Assembly (NCBI GenBank): GCA_030770535.1
Contig: JASVEC010000204.1
Location: 1 to 22,500 of the forward strand
Direction: 5' to 3'
Source of the DNA: Batkoa obscura
Lineage: Eukaryota; Entomophthoromycota; Entomophthoromycetes; Entomophthorales; Batkoaceae
DNA: 22,500 nucleotides
Below, in pieces: positions 1 through 7,283 of this stretch. Positions within the stretch are counted from its first letter, which is position 1. Each line of letters begins with the position of its first letter. A program made the position numbers and the translations under genes. Under the pieces are notes generated by a model. The model saw only the letters and a program-made list of their open reading frames with translations. It searched no databases and was not told the origin of the DNA.

Positions 1-698
1 CCTAACCCTAACCCTAACCCTAACCCTAACCCTAACCCCTCCCCTAAACCCTAACCCTAACCCTAACCCTAAAACCCTAACCCTAACCCTAACCCTAACC
101 CTAACCCTAACCCTAACCCTAACCCTAACCCTAACCCTAACCCTAACCCTAACCCTAACCCTAACCCTAACCCTAACCCTAACCCTAACCCTAACCCTAA
201 CCCTAACCCTAACCCTAACCCTAACCCTAACCCTAACCCTAACCCTAACCCTAACCCTAACCCTAACCCTAACCCTAACCCTAACCCTAACCCTAACCCT
301 AACCCTAACCCTAACCCTAACCCTAACCCTAACCCTAACCCTAACCCTAACCCTAACCCTAACCCTAACCCTAACCCTAACCCTAACCCTAACCCTAACC
401 CTAACCCTAACCCTAACCCTAACCCTAACCCTAACCCTAACCCTAACCCTAACCCTAACCCTAACCCTAACCCTAACCCTAACCCTAACCCTAACCCTAA
501 CCCTAACCCTAACCCTAACCCTAACCCTAACCCTAACCCTAACCCTAACCCTAACCCTAACCCTAACCCTAACCCTAACCCTAACCCTAACCCTAACCCT
601 AACCCTAACCCTAACCCTAACCCTAACCCTAACCCTAACCCTAACCCTAACCCTAACCCTAACCCTAACCCTAACCCTAACCCTAACCCTAACCCTAA
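1..698. repeat. Telomere, CCCTAA repeats (TTAGGG type)
   Basis: About 115 tandem copies of CCCTAA run from the first base to 698. The C-rich strand reads 5'->3' from the end, as expected for a left chromosome end. The tract is perfect from about 75 to 698. Its only irregular units lie near the tip, at about 37-49 (extra C, a CCCCTCCCC-like stretch) and 70-75 (two extra A). The repeat stops abruptly at 698 and unique DNA begins with GAGGTAAC. The unit is shared by vertebrates, many fungi and several protists, so it does not identify the organism. Confidence 0.98.
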
Positions 699-1091
699 GA
701 GGTAACATTAATTTTTTTAACCAAACTATTCAACTTTGAAAAAAACTACCTTTAAACAGGCTAAATTCTTATTTTGATTTTTCCTATTTTAACTTAAATT
801 TGGATCAACCAATCTTTCCTCTTATAAACATCACATCTGATAATCTTTATCATTTTTCTATTAACTTGATTTGCCGGCTGTGTAAACCTTGTAATACTAC
901 TTCAATTATAATTTTAACCTCCCAATACCAGTTAAAAAATCCCATAAACCAAAAAGTTCTTTATTACAAACTATTAACACTTAGCTACTGATGAGATAAC
1001 TCCAATACTTATTGCAAAAGTAATAGCTAATAGGTATTAGAATTTTGTATTTCAATTAAATTTTTTGATATTTACTACTTTTTTAATATTT
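699..1091. other. Telomere-adjacent unique sequence, no gene seen
   Basis: This AT-rich stretch lies between the telomere and repeat copy A. It is a little richer in C than the DNA further in. A 63-codon open frame at 800-991 on the + strand resembles no family I know and is within chance expectation. No RNA gene or subtelomeric minisatellite is visible. The last 18 bases (1074-1091) are the first unit of the tandem target into which copy A inserted. Confidence 0.5.
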
Positions 1092-1686
1092 TGTGAAATA
1101 TTGTTTTATTAGCTCTCGAATTGATTATAACACAACAATCACTTAAGTTGCTGTATTCTCAAGTTCAAATACAATCAATTCAGAGTCCCTTATTTTGATT
1201 TGCTGCGAGAATTTCTAACTTCATATTGCAAAGAATATTATCCTCTCGTTTTTGATATCCATACTTATTGGAGTATAAAAGAGATTCTTCAATATGATAA
1301 CTCGAGGCTTTTTTAATTGGATTACTCCCTGATAACGTATCGTTAATAAAGTCACTAAGTCTTTCTGACAACATCTTATATAGATTTTACGGTAGTATCT
1401 TCCATTGTATTTGTTTACATAATTCGTAGCTTATTACGTACTATTTCTATTAAGTTAAGTCTATCTTAGTTACATAAACTAAGACCGTTCGACTCAAGGC
1501 AAGTTAATTAAGCAAGAGTAGCTTTTAACCTCTACTACTGAGTACCGGCTTTCGTATAGCCTATTGTATATTATTCTTATTAAGTTAAGTCTATCTTAGT
1601 TACATAAACTAAGACCGTTCGACTCAAGGCAAGTTAATTAAGCAAGAGTAGCTTTTAACTTCGGCCACTAAGTATCAACTTTCACA
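1092..1686 (-). mobile_element. TGT...ACA repeat family, copy A
   Basis: This 595-bp element has inverted ends TGTGAAA/TTTCACA and a 4-bp target duplication ATTT (1088-1091 and 1687-1690). Orientation is defined so that A and C are reverse and B is forward. About 110 bp at its right end are present twice, with 82 identical bases at 1448-1529 and 1578-1659. Its class is uncertain: a solo LTR-type repeat, a non-autonomous Ginger-like element (TGT...ACA ends with 4-bp duplications are known for Ginger and for LTR integrases), or a MITE. A short open stretch on the minus strand (1180-1374) is shared in part with the other copies but matches no family I recognise. It is treated as a fossil and is not intact. 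Confidence 0.7.
1448..1659. repeat. 82-bp direct repeat inside copy A
   Basis: Positions 1448-1529 and 1578-1659 read the same over 82 bases, offset by 130 bp. The similarity continues more weakly to about 1556 and to the element end at 1686. Copy A therefore carries two versions of its terminal region, the outer one ending in the intact TTTCACA. Copies B and C carry this region once. Confidence 0.85.
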
Positions 1687-1725
1687 ATTTGCTACTTTTT
1701 TAATATTTACTACTTTTTTAATATT

Positions 1726-2761
1726 ATTTTTGTATTTTAAAGCATTCTTATTTTGTTTTTACTATTTTAAACTACTTTTGATCGTGTTATAGCTATAACC
1801 CAGTGTTTAGTGTTACTCTCATTAATTTCACCTAAAAATAAAAATACTTGTTTTTTCAATATTATTTATATATACTTAATATTAATAATAAATCAATTTT
1901 AAACTTTTTATTATTATTTAATATTAAGTTTAAATATCATTATTTAGTTTTATTTATTTGTTTATATTTATACGTATTTATATATAGAAATTATGTTAAA
2001 TAAAGTTTATAGTTTTTTACTCGGTTTTTTAATTTAGTTTAAACTTTTAATAATTTTCATTTAATAGCAGAAAACTATCAATATTTGTTATTTTAATATT
2101 TAATATTTTTAAAATACATTTTTAAGTTTTTTATTTAAATAGCATTTAAAAAATAAAAAAAGCCATAAAGCTAAAAAAACATCTTTATATATTATTATTT
2201 ATTTCATTATTTATTTATAATAATGAATAGTTCTTCTATTTAATATAGAATAATTTAATTATAAAAAACTTATATAAAAACCAGATTTAATATTTAAAAA
2301 ATTTTCAATATTTAATCTTATAATAAAAAATAGCAAAAGTAGCTATTTAATAATTTTAATTAAAACATAAGTTTGTTTAAAATGTGATATATGAATTTAT
2401 TTTTAAATTAGATTATTTATTATTAACTTGTCTGAATAAGTATAACTATTATAACATTATAACATTATAACATAAACTTATTATAAATATAAAAGCTATT
2501 ATTTTTAAAGTTATTATATTTTAGTTAAAATTATTTTAAATAAAATTATTTTATTTTATCAGTTATAATTGTTTTTATGCTTGTTTTTATTATTTTATAT
2601 AGTTTATTAATAAATATTTTATACTTATAAATTAAAGTCTATTTTAATTATAAAACTTAAAGCTTATTAATTTTCAGTTCTATTCAGAATTATAATATTT
2701 TATTATATAATTAAATTTTATATTTTATATACATTTTCAGCTTTTTATTACAAAACATAAA
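1726..2761. other. AT-rich subtelomere, no gene seen
   Basis: About 1 kb of very AT-rich DNA rich in short A and T runs, without any sizeable open frame. It holds three tandem 8-bp units (ATAACATT, 2451-2474) and an isolated MITE-like end (AAAAAAACATCTTTATATA, 2173-2191). I see no coding or RNA gene. It may be older mobile-element DNA decayed beyond recognition. Confidence 0.5.
2173..2191 (-). repeat. Isolated MITE-like terminus
   Basis: AAAAAAACATCTTTATATA is the reverse complement of a TATATAAAGATGTTTTTTT motif. That motif resembles the ends of MITEs M1 and M2 and recurs at 5991-6010. No matching opposite end is obvious nearby, so this may be a relic or an AT-rich coincidence. Confidence 0.35.
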
Positions 2762-2780
2762 GATGTCCGAATTAGTTTCA
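2762..2780 (+). repeat. Left terminal inverted repeat of T1
   Basis: GATGTCCGAATTAGTTTCA pairs with 4952-4970, 18 of 19 bases. A TA lies just outside (2757-2758), as Tc1/mariner elements need, but in this AT-rich DNA that is weak evidence. Confidence 0.7.
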
Positions 2781-2994
2781 GAATTTAATTAAAAACTAGT
2801 CCAAATTTTAAGTTTTTAAATTTGTAAGTCTTTAGTATATAATTGGTTAAATTTAATTTAAAAACTTATTTTTATTATTTTATTTTTATTAAATGTTTAA
2901 TAAATATATAATATATAAATATTGTGAAAGTTGGTATTCAATAGTAGGAGTTAAAAGCAGTTCTTAATTGATTAACTTGCCTTGAGTCGAACGG

Positions 2995-3015
2995 TCTTAG
3001 TTTATATAACTAAGA
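2995..3015. repeat. Hairpin with 8-bp stem in copy B
   Basis: TCTTAGTT and AACTAAGA are separated by 5 bases. The same inverted pair occurs in copy C and in both terminal segments of copy A, with the loop differing slightly. It is therefore conserved across the family. Confidence 0.75.
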
Positions 3016-3386
3016 TAGACTTAAATGAATAAGAATAATATGTAATAAGTTACAAACTATGTAAAATAAATAGAGTAGACAATACTACTGTAAAATCTAC
3101 GTAAGACATTGTCAGAAAGACTTAGTGGCTTTATTAATAGTACGATATCAGGGAATAACTCAGTTAAAAAGCTTCGGGTTATCATGTTAAGTAGTCTCTT
3201 TTATACTCCAACTTGGTGGTTATATGCAAGGGGCATAATAATATTTATCCTTTATTATAGTTGCCAAGTATGGACATTAAAACGTGGACAATGAATTTTT
3301 CATGATTAGGCGGTAGGAATTCTCACAACAAATCTAAGTGAGGAACCCTGAATTGACTATACCACATGGATCATGATCAAACTGAT

Positions 3387-3410
3387 TACAAAACTACAAC
3401 TAGTTTTGTA
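3387..3410. repeat. Hairpin with 10-bp stem in copy B
   Basis: TACAAAACTA, a CAAC loop, then TAGTTTTGTA form a perfect 10-bp stem with a 4-base loop. The same hairpin is at 5489-5512 in copy C. Copy A has unrelated sequence at the matching place. Confidence 0.75.
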
Positions 3411-3500
3411 AACAAGTTAAATGATCATTATGTTATAATCAATCCGAGAGCTGATAAACCAATATTTCACAATATATAATTATTTGACTTTATTTTTTAT

Positions 3501-3541
3501 TAAAATAAAAATAAAAATAAAAGTAAAAATAAAAATAAAAT
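3501..3541 (+). repeat. Imperfect ATAAAA-type microsatellite
   Basis: Seven or so A-rich hexamer-like units (AAAATA/AAAATAA with one AAAGTA) lie a few dozen bases to the right of copy B, inside T1. It has no evident function. Confidence 0.7.
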
Positions 3542-3610
3542 CCAAGCTTTTATAACTAAACTTTGAAATTCAACTTTTAGAAATTTTAATATAATAATGA
3601 AAAGCATATA

Positions 3611-3708
3611 AGGATGTTTTTTTTGGTTTCATCACTTTTTCCATTTTTTAAGCGCTATTTAAGCGGAAAGATTGTTAGTAAAATTCTTAAACAAAAAAAA
3701 CATCCCCA
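3611..3708 (+). mobile_element. MITE M1, 98 bp, TA-flanked
   Basis: The ends AGGATGTTTTTTTTG and CAAAAAAAACATCCCCA form a terminal inverted repeat of about 15 bp, and TA stands on each side (3609-3610 and 3709-3710). The interior holds an AGCGCTATTTAAGCG stretch and no coding potential. M2 at 6381-6478 is the same length, about 85% identical by eye, in the opposite orientation and also flanked by TA. TA duplication points to mobilisation by a Tc1/mariner-type transposase (Stowaway-like). M1 lies inside T1. Confidence 0.8.
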
Positions 3709-3712
3709 TATA

Positions 3713-4951
3713 ATAAATATTTTAATGATTTAAGAAATAAAGCAATAAATAGGTCAATATTTTTCAAATATATATTAAATAATTTTAAAAATACAGCAAA
3801 AAGAATAAGTTTATATAATATATGTGTTTAATTTATAGTTTAAAAAATTATCTAAAAATAAAGTAAATATAGCAATAAAAAATAAAACAGGGATAAAAAA
3901 ATCTTCCAATAAAGAAAAAAGATTATATAAATTATACAAATTTTATATTAATACTCAAAAAAACATCTTTAATAAAACTATTAAGAAATTAAATAATAAA
4001 AGTTGTATAATAATTTTAAACTTTAAATAAAATATAAAGTATAAAAATAAAAACAAAACCAGATCTAATAAATTTAAATCGTTATAATAAACAAGCTATA
4101 TCAGTATTGAAGTTTGATGTTTTGTATTTAAAAAATGATAAAACAATAATAAAAAGTTTATTTTGATTATTTATCTGAAATATTAAATCATGATTTAACA
4201 TATGCAAGAAACTGTTTGATTGGTTTAATATCTAAAAAGCTTTTATTTGAAAAGTTTATAAAAATTAATATATAAGCAGATACAGGAAATTATTTTAAAT
4301 TTCAAAAGTTTTTATATTATATATTTAAAAAAATTATAAAACAAATAGTAGTTTAAAAATTGATTTTGATTTTCTTGCTAAGCATTATAAAAAATATAGT
4401 TGATAGATATTTTAGAAATATTTTATAATAGAAAAATAGTTTTGAAGCGTTAAGTGAAATAGAAGATATTAATTAATCAATTAATTAATTCAAGATTTTT
4501 ATTTATGAATATAATAAAATTAATAACTCAACTGTTAATAATAGGAAAACAGATATAATTTTTAAAAAGTATTAAAAATATTTATATCTTATTAAGCATA
4601 ACAATAAGCCGCATTATTATCCAGTATCTGATAAATCAAAAAAAAGGGATATAACCCTAATTAAAGCTATAAAATCTATAAAAAATTAAAAAAAACAACC
4701 CCAGTTTATTTTACAAATATAATAGAAAATTTAAAAGTTTCAATATTTATTAAATAAGTAAATAGTTTATTAAATGATAGAAATTGATCATTAAATGTTA
4801 GTATTACTTAAATTATTAATAACCAAGTTAATAAATAATCAAAAAGTAAGTAGTTATGATAAAACAACTTAAAACTGTGTTGGGTACTTTTATTTTTATA
4901 AAATTTTAAACAAAGTTTTTAAACATAAGATTTAAAAATTGGATAAAAAAA
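3713..4951. other. Decayed interior of T1, no intact gene
   Basis: AT-rich sequence that aligns in patches to T2: around 3860-3950 with 6205-6290, around 4140-4200 with 6310-6375, and around 4575-4695 with 6525-6650. The shared patches show this is one element family rather than random AT-rich DNA. There is a 20-bp palindrome at 4469-4488 (TTAATTAAT-CA-ATTAATTAA). No transposase domain could be read. Confidence 0.55.
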
Positions 4952-4970
4952 TGAAACTAATTCGGACGTC
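4952..4970 (-). repeat. Right terminal inverted repeat of T1
   Basis: TGAAACTAATTCGGACGTC is followed by CCCC and a T-run ending in TA. The extra C and T bases mean the outer boundary could lie up to about 15 bp further right. Confidence 0.7.
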
Positions 4971-5427
4971 CCCCTTTTTTTTTTAGCTATATTAAATAAT
5001 ATTTTGATTTAGATGTTTTTGTATATATATTTGTTATTATTATTGTTACTATCATTATAATTTAATATTTTATTGAATAGTTTTTTTATATTTTACACTT
5101 TTTTTGATAATTTTTAATAATTTTTTTTAAACTTTCAGCTTTTTATAATTAATATAAAGCAATCAGGCTTTAAATACCAAATTTTACACTTTTTTATATT
5201 AATTTAAATATTAAGTATTTTTTATTTTAAACATTTTATTTAAATGATATTTTTAATAAATATAATTATAACAAATAAATTTATCAATGTATAAGCTTTA
5301 ATTATTTAAAATACTTTATAAAAGAAAAAAACTAAAAAAAGTTCGTATTAAATTAAAAATTATTTTAATGCTTTTAGTAAAATTTTTATTAAAGTATTAC
5401 AATTAAATATAGCTAATAAATAGCTTT
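4971..5427. other. AT-rich spacer, no gene seen
   Basis: The stretch between T1 and copy C is AT-rich and low in complexity. TTTCAGCTTTTTAT near 5135-5148 resembles the left flank of T1 near 2737-2750, possibly flanking duplicated DNA. Nothing else is supportable. Confidence 0.45.
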
Positions 5428-5923
5428 TGTGAAATATTGGTTTATAACCTCTCGGATTAATTATAACGTAATAATCATTTAACTTGTTTACAAAACTAGT
5501 TGTAGTTTTGTAATCAATTTGACCATGATCCATGTGGTACAATCAATCCAGAGTCCCTTATTTTGATTTGCTGCGAGAATTTCTAACTTCATATTGCAAA
5601 GAATATTATCCTCTCGTTCTGATATCCATACTTGTTGGAGTATAAAAGAGATTCTTCAACATGATAACTCGATGCTTTTTAATTGAATTATTCCTTGATA
5701 TCGTACTATTAATAAAGCCACTAAGTCTTTCTGACAATGTCTTACGTAGATTTTACAGTAGTATTGTCTACTCTATTTATTTTACATAGTTTGTAACTTA
5801 TTACATATTATTCTTATTCATTTAAGTCTATCTTAGTTATATAAACTAAGACCGTTCGACTCAAGGCAAGTTAATCAATTAAGAACTGCTTTTAACTCCT
5901 ACTATTGAATACCAACTTTCACA
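5428..5923 (-). mobile_element. TGT...ACA repeat family, copy C
   Basis: This 496-bp copy has ends TGTGAAAT and TTTCACA and is inverted relative to B. It shows no convincing target duplication (CTTT on the left, TAAC on the right), unlike A and B. Bases 5696-5923 are identical to the reverse complement of 2923-3150. The middle part resembles copy A far more closely, and the left end resembles B again. This suggests a recombined or gene-converted copy. It is a fossil with no intact gene. Confidence 0.7.
5489..5512. repeat. Hairpin with 10-bp stem in copy C
   Basis: TACAAAACTA, GTTG, TAGTTTTGTA: the same perfect hairpin as in copy B, read from the other strand. Confidence 0.75.
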
Positions 5924-6194
5924 TAACTATTTAAATAATAAATTAAGCTATTATTTAATATAGTTCTTAAAGCTTTATTAGTACATGTATTATATAAAGA
6001 TGTTTTTTTTATTTAATATTTTTATTAATACTTTTTTTAAAACTATATTTAAAAAATGATAAAAATGATAAAAATGACAAAACTAAAAAATATACCTTTA
6101 CATGCTTATGTTTAATAAAAATAAGTAATATTTATAATTAAAAAACAAAAAATTTTAAAACACTGAATAATTTTTATCCCATATTATATATCCT
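5924..6194. other. AT-rich spacer with MITE-like end
   Basis: It contains a TATATAAAGATGTTTTTTTT motif (5991-6010), a relative of the M1 and M2 ends, and three tandem 9-bp units AAAAATGAT/C (6052-6078). It may include the lost left end of T2. No gene is seen. Confidence 0.45.
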
Positions 6195-6737
6195 TAATAC
6201 AAAGTTAAAAAAATAAATACAGCAACAAAAAATAAAGCAAAGATAGAAAAATTGTTTAATAAAAAAATTTTATAAATTTTATATTAATAATTAGAAATAT
6301 ATATTTAAAAAATAATAATATAATAGTTAAAACTTATTTTAATTGTTTATTTAAAATACTAAATTATAATTTAATAGGTAAGGATGTATTTTTGTGTTTA
6401 AGGATTTTACTAACAATTTTTCCGCTGAAATAGCGCTTAAAAGATGGAAAAAGTAATGAAGCCAAAAAAACACTCCCATATATAATTTCTAAAAAGTGTA
6501 AATAAAATAAAAGTATAAGATATTAAAAAGTACTTATACTTCATCAAATATAATAGTAAATTATACTGGTATTCAACATTTAATAAATCAAAAAAAACAC
6601 AGTATAATTTCAATCAAAATTATAAAGTTTATAAAAAATTAAAAAATTAATGTTTTTTAATAGCGTTTTACTGGTTACTTAATTTATAATCAAAAATCCA
6701 GAAATTGGTATAAAAATAAAACCAATTCAAAGCATCT
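6195..6737. mobile_element. DNA transposon remnant T2, relative of T1
   Basis: Several patches align in order with T1, including an ATAAATACAGCAACAAAAAA-like stretch and an AATAAATCAAAAAAAA block near 6580. The right end (AAATTGG...ACCAATTCAAAGCATCT, ending about 6737) is a diverged form of the T1 right end. T2 is shorter than T1 and its left boundary is not clear. MITE M2 is inserted in it. There is no open frame of note. Divergence from T1 suggests an old insertion. Confidence 0.5.
6381..6478 (-). mobile_element. MITE M2, 98 bp, TA-flanked
   Basis: It begins AGGATGTATTTTTGTG and ends AAAAAAACACTCCCA, with TA at 6379-6380 and 6479-6480. Its reverse complement aligns with M1 over the whole length without net length change. 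It sits at a different point of T2 than M1 does in T1, so the two are independent insertions. Confidence 0.8.
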
Positions 6738-6823
6738 ACAATAATTTTTTTATAAATAAGATATATTATATATACCAAATACAAAGTCAATTATTGCTCT
6801 TTTAGCAAAACCGCTAATTTTTG
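6738..6823. other. Junction between T2 and the 5S array
   Basis: About 85 bp of AT-rich DNA. The last part (AGCAAAACCGCTAATTTTTG) is not array spacer. It loosely resembles the 5S stretch it replaces, but too weakly to call it 5S. No TATA-like box lies at the expected distance. Confidence 0.6.
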
Positions 6824-6906
6824 CGTCAGATCAGCGCAGTTAAGCAAAGTACAGCATATTTAGTACTATAGTGGGAGACCATATGGGAATAGTATGTACT
6901 GTTGTT
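6824..6906 (+). pseudogene. 5S rRNA copy 1, 5'-truncated
   Basis: Only nucleotides 36-118 of the 5S gene are present. Sequence before CGTCAGATCAGCG is foreign, so the 5' strand of helix I and most of helix II are missing, and no TATA-like box precedes it. The internal A and C boxes and the T-run terminator remain. It cannot fold as 5S and marks the telomere-side edge of the array. Confidence 0.85.
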
Positions 6907-7134
6907 TTTGTTTTTGTTTTTGTTTTTGTTTTTGCTTTAAAATATTATAACAGCTGTCAAATTGATTTTTTATATAAAATACTTAATCTAAAGGTGATTT
7001 ATAAAGCTTTAGATATATTAAAAATATTATTTAGCTTGTTAAAATTAATTATAAATATTAAAAAAACTGATTTTATTAATATTTTTAAAAATACTAAAAA
7101 ACAAAACAATAAGAATACAGCTACATTGTATTTA

Positions 7135-7169
7135 TTAGAAATTTAAAAATAAAAATTTCTTATTTCTAA
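7135..7169. repeat. Spacer inverted repeat with two alternative stems
   Basis: TTAGAAAT (7135-7142) pairs with ATTTCTAA (7162-7169). Alternatively AGAAATTT (7137-7144) pairs with AAATTTCT (7153-7160). The same structure stands in every unit. It lies more than 200 bp after the terminator, so it is not part of 5S termination. Confidence 0.7.
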
Positions 7170-7183
7170 AGTTTGCAATTTTT

Positions 7184-7239
7184 CAAAATGTATTTTTTTA
7201 ATAATTTTATTCAAAATGTATTTTTTTAATAATTTTATT
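7184..7239 (+). repeat. 28-bp block duplicated in long spacers
   Basis: Two exact tandem copies (7184-7211 and 7212-7239) each start CAAAATGTATTTTTTTAATA and end ATTTTATT. Short spacers have one copy. This single difference makes the 495 and 467 bp unit types. Confidence 0.95.
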
Positions 7240-7254
7240 CAAAATAATCAAAGT

Positions 7255-7260
7255 TATATA
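7255..7260 (+). promoter_or_regulatory. TATA-like box of 5S genes, about -29
   Basis: TATATA lies 29 to 24 bases before the inferred 5S start at 7284 and recurs at that distance in all full copies. Upstream TATA-like elements near -30 are known for 5S genes of S. pombe, Neurospora and plants. A second TATAAT at about -10 is probably fortuitous. Confidence 0.65.
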
Positions 7261-7283
7261 GTTCCCACTCCTTTATAATATTG

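Larger units (their letters stand above)
1074..1725 (+). repeat. 18-bp tandem repeat split by insertion of copy A
   Basis: The unit ACTACTTTTTTAATATTT occupies 1074-1091, directly left of copy A. To the right, after the 4-bp ATTT, come GCTACTTTTTTAATATTT (1691-1708) and most of a third unit (1709-1725). Removing copy A and one ATTT restores three uninterrupted 18-bp units. This fixes the ends of copy A independently of its own sequence. Confidence 0.8.
2923..3471 (+). mobile_element. TGT...ACA repeat family, copy B (nested in T1)
   Basis: This 549-bp copy is bounded by TGTGAAAG and TTTCACA and flanked by ATAT on both sides (2919-2922 and 3472-3475). The flank fits a 4-bp target duplication but is weak in AT-rich DNA. 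The inverted similarity of its ends extends to about 15 bp (TGTGAAA..TTGGT), longer than usual for LTR ends. Its first 228 bases are identical to the corresponding part of copy C. It carries two perfect hairpins, at 2995-3015 and 3387-3410. It is a fossil with no intact gene and lies inside transposon T1, so it is the younger insertion. Confidence 0.7.
2762..4970. mobile_element. DNA transposon remnant T1, Tc1/mariner size
   Basis: The left end GATGTCCGAATTAGTTTCA (2762-2780) is the reverse complement of TGAAACTAATTCGGACGTC (4952-4970) with one mismatch. Weaker similarity continues inward for about 30 bp, around a TCCAAATTTT-like stretch. The total length is 2.2 kb. Subtracting nested copy B (549 bp plus 4-bp duplication) and MITE M1 (98 bp plus TA) leaves about 1.55 kb, typical of Tc1/mariner elements. 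No intact transposase is readable; the interior is AT-rich and full of stops in all frames. The longest clean stretch (about 4585-4687, +) matches no catalytic motif I can name. Family assignment rests on size and end structure only. Confidence 0.6.
6906..7283 (+). other. Long spacer (first example), no gene
   Basis: After the T-run terminator the spacer is AT-rich. It holds an ACAGCTGT palindrome, an inverted repeat near its centre, two 28-bp blocks, and the TATA-like box of the next gene. The 91-codon frame from GTG at 6871 starts inside the 5S gene, reads FVFVFV from the terminator and ends in this spacer. I judge it non-coding. Confidence 0.85.

Noticed and set aside
800-991. 63-codon open frame near the telomere (+)
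   Set aside because: No family resemblance, no conserved motif, and within chance length for this DNA.
986-1020. CTGATGAG stretch like a hammerhead ribozyme core
   Set aside because: No CGAAA segment or matching helices follow; GCAAAAG is not enough.
1180-1374. 64-codon open frame (-) in copy A as a host gene
   Set aside because: It lies wholly within a repeated element, matches no known family by eye, and its relatives in the other copies are not intact. Treated as part of a fossil element.
1490-1505. GTTCGACTC like a tRNA T-loop or SINE B box
   Set aside because: No foldable T stem, no acceptor stem, no A box at a suitable distance, and the element has inverted ends with a 4-bp duplication instead of a SINE structure.
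3109-3294. 61-codon open frame (+) in copy B as a host gene
   Set aside because: It shares only its beginning with the copy A frame and sits in a fossil repeat. No independent support.
4585-4687. Transposase fragment in T1
   Set aside because: The stretch is open for about 30 codons and aligned in DNA with T2, but no DDE motif or other recognisable block can be read, so no CDS is claimed.
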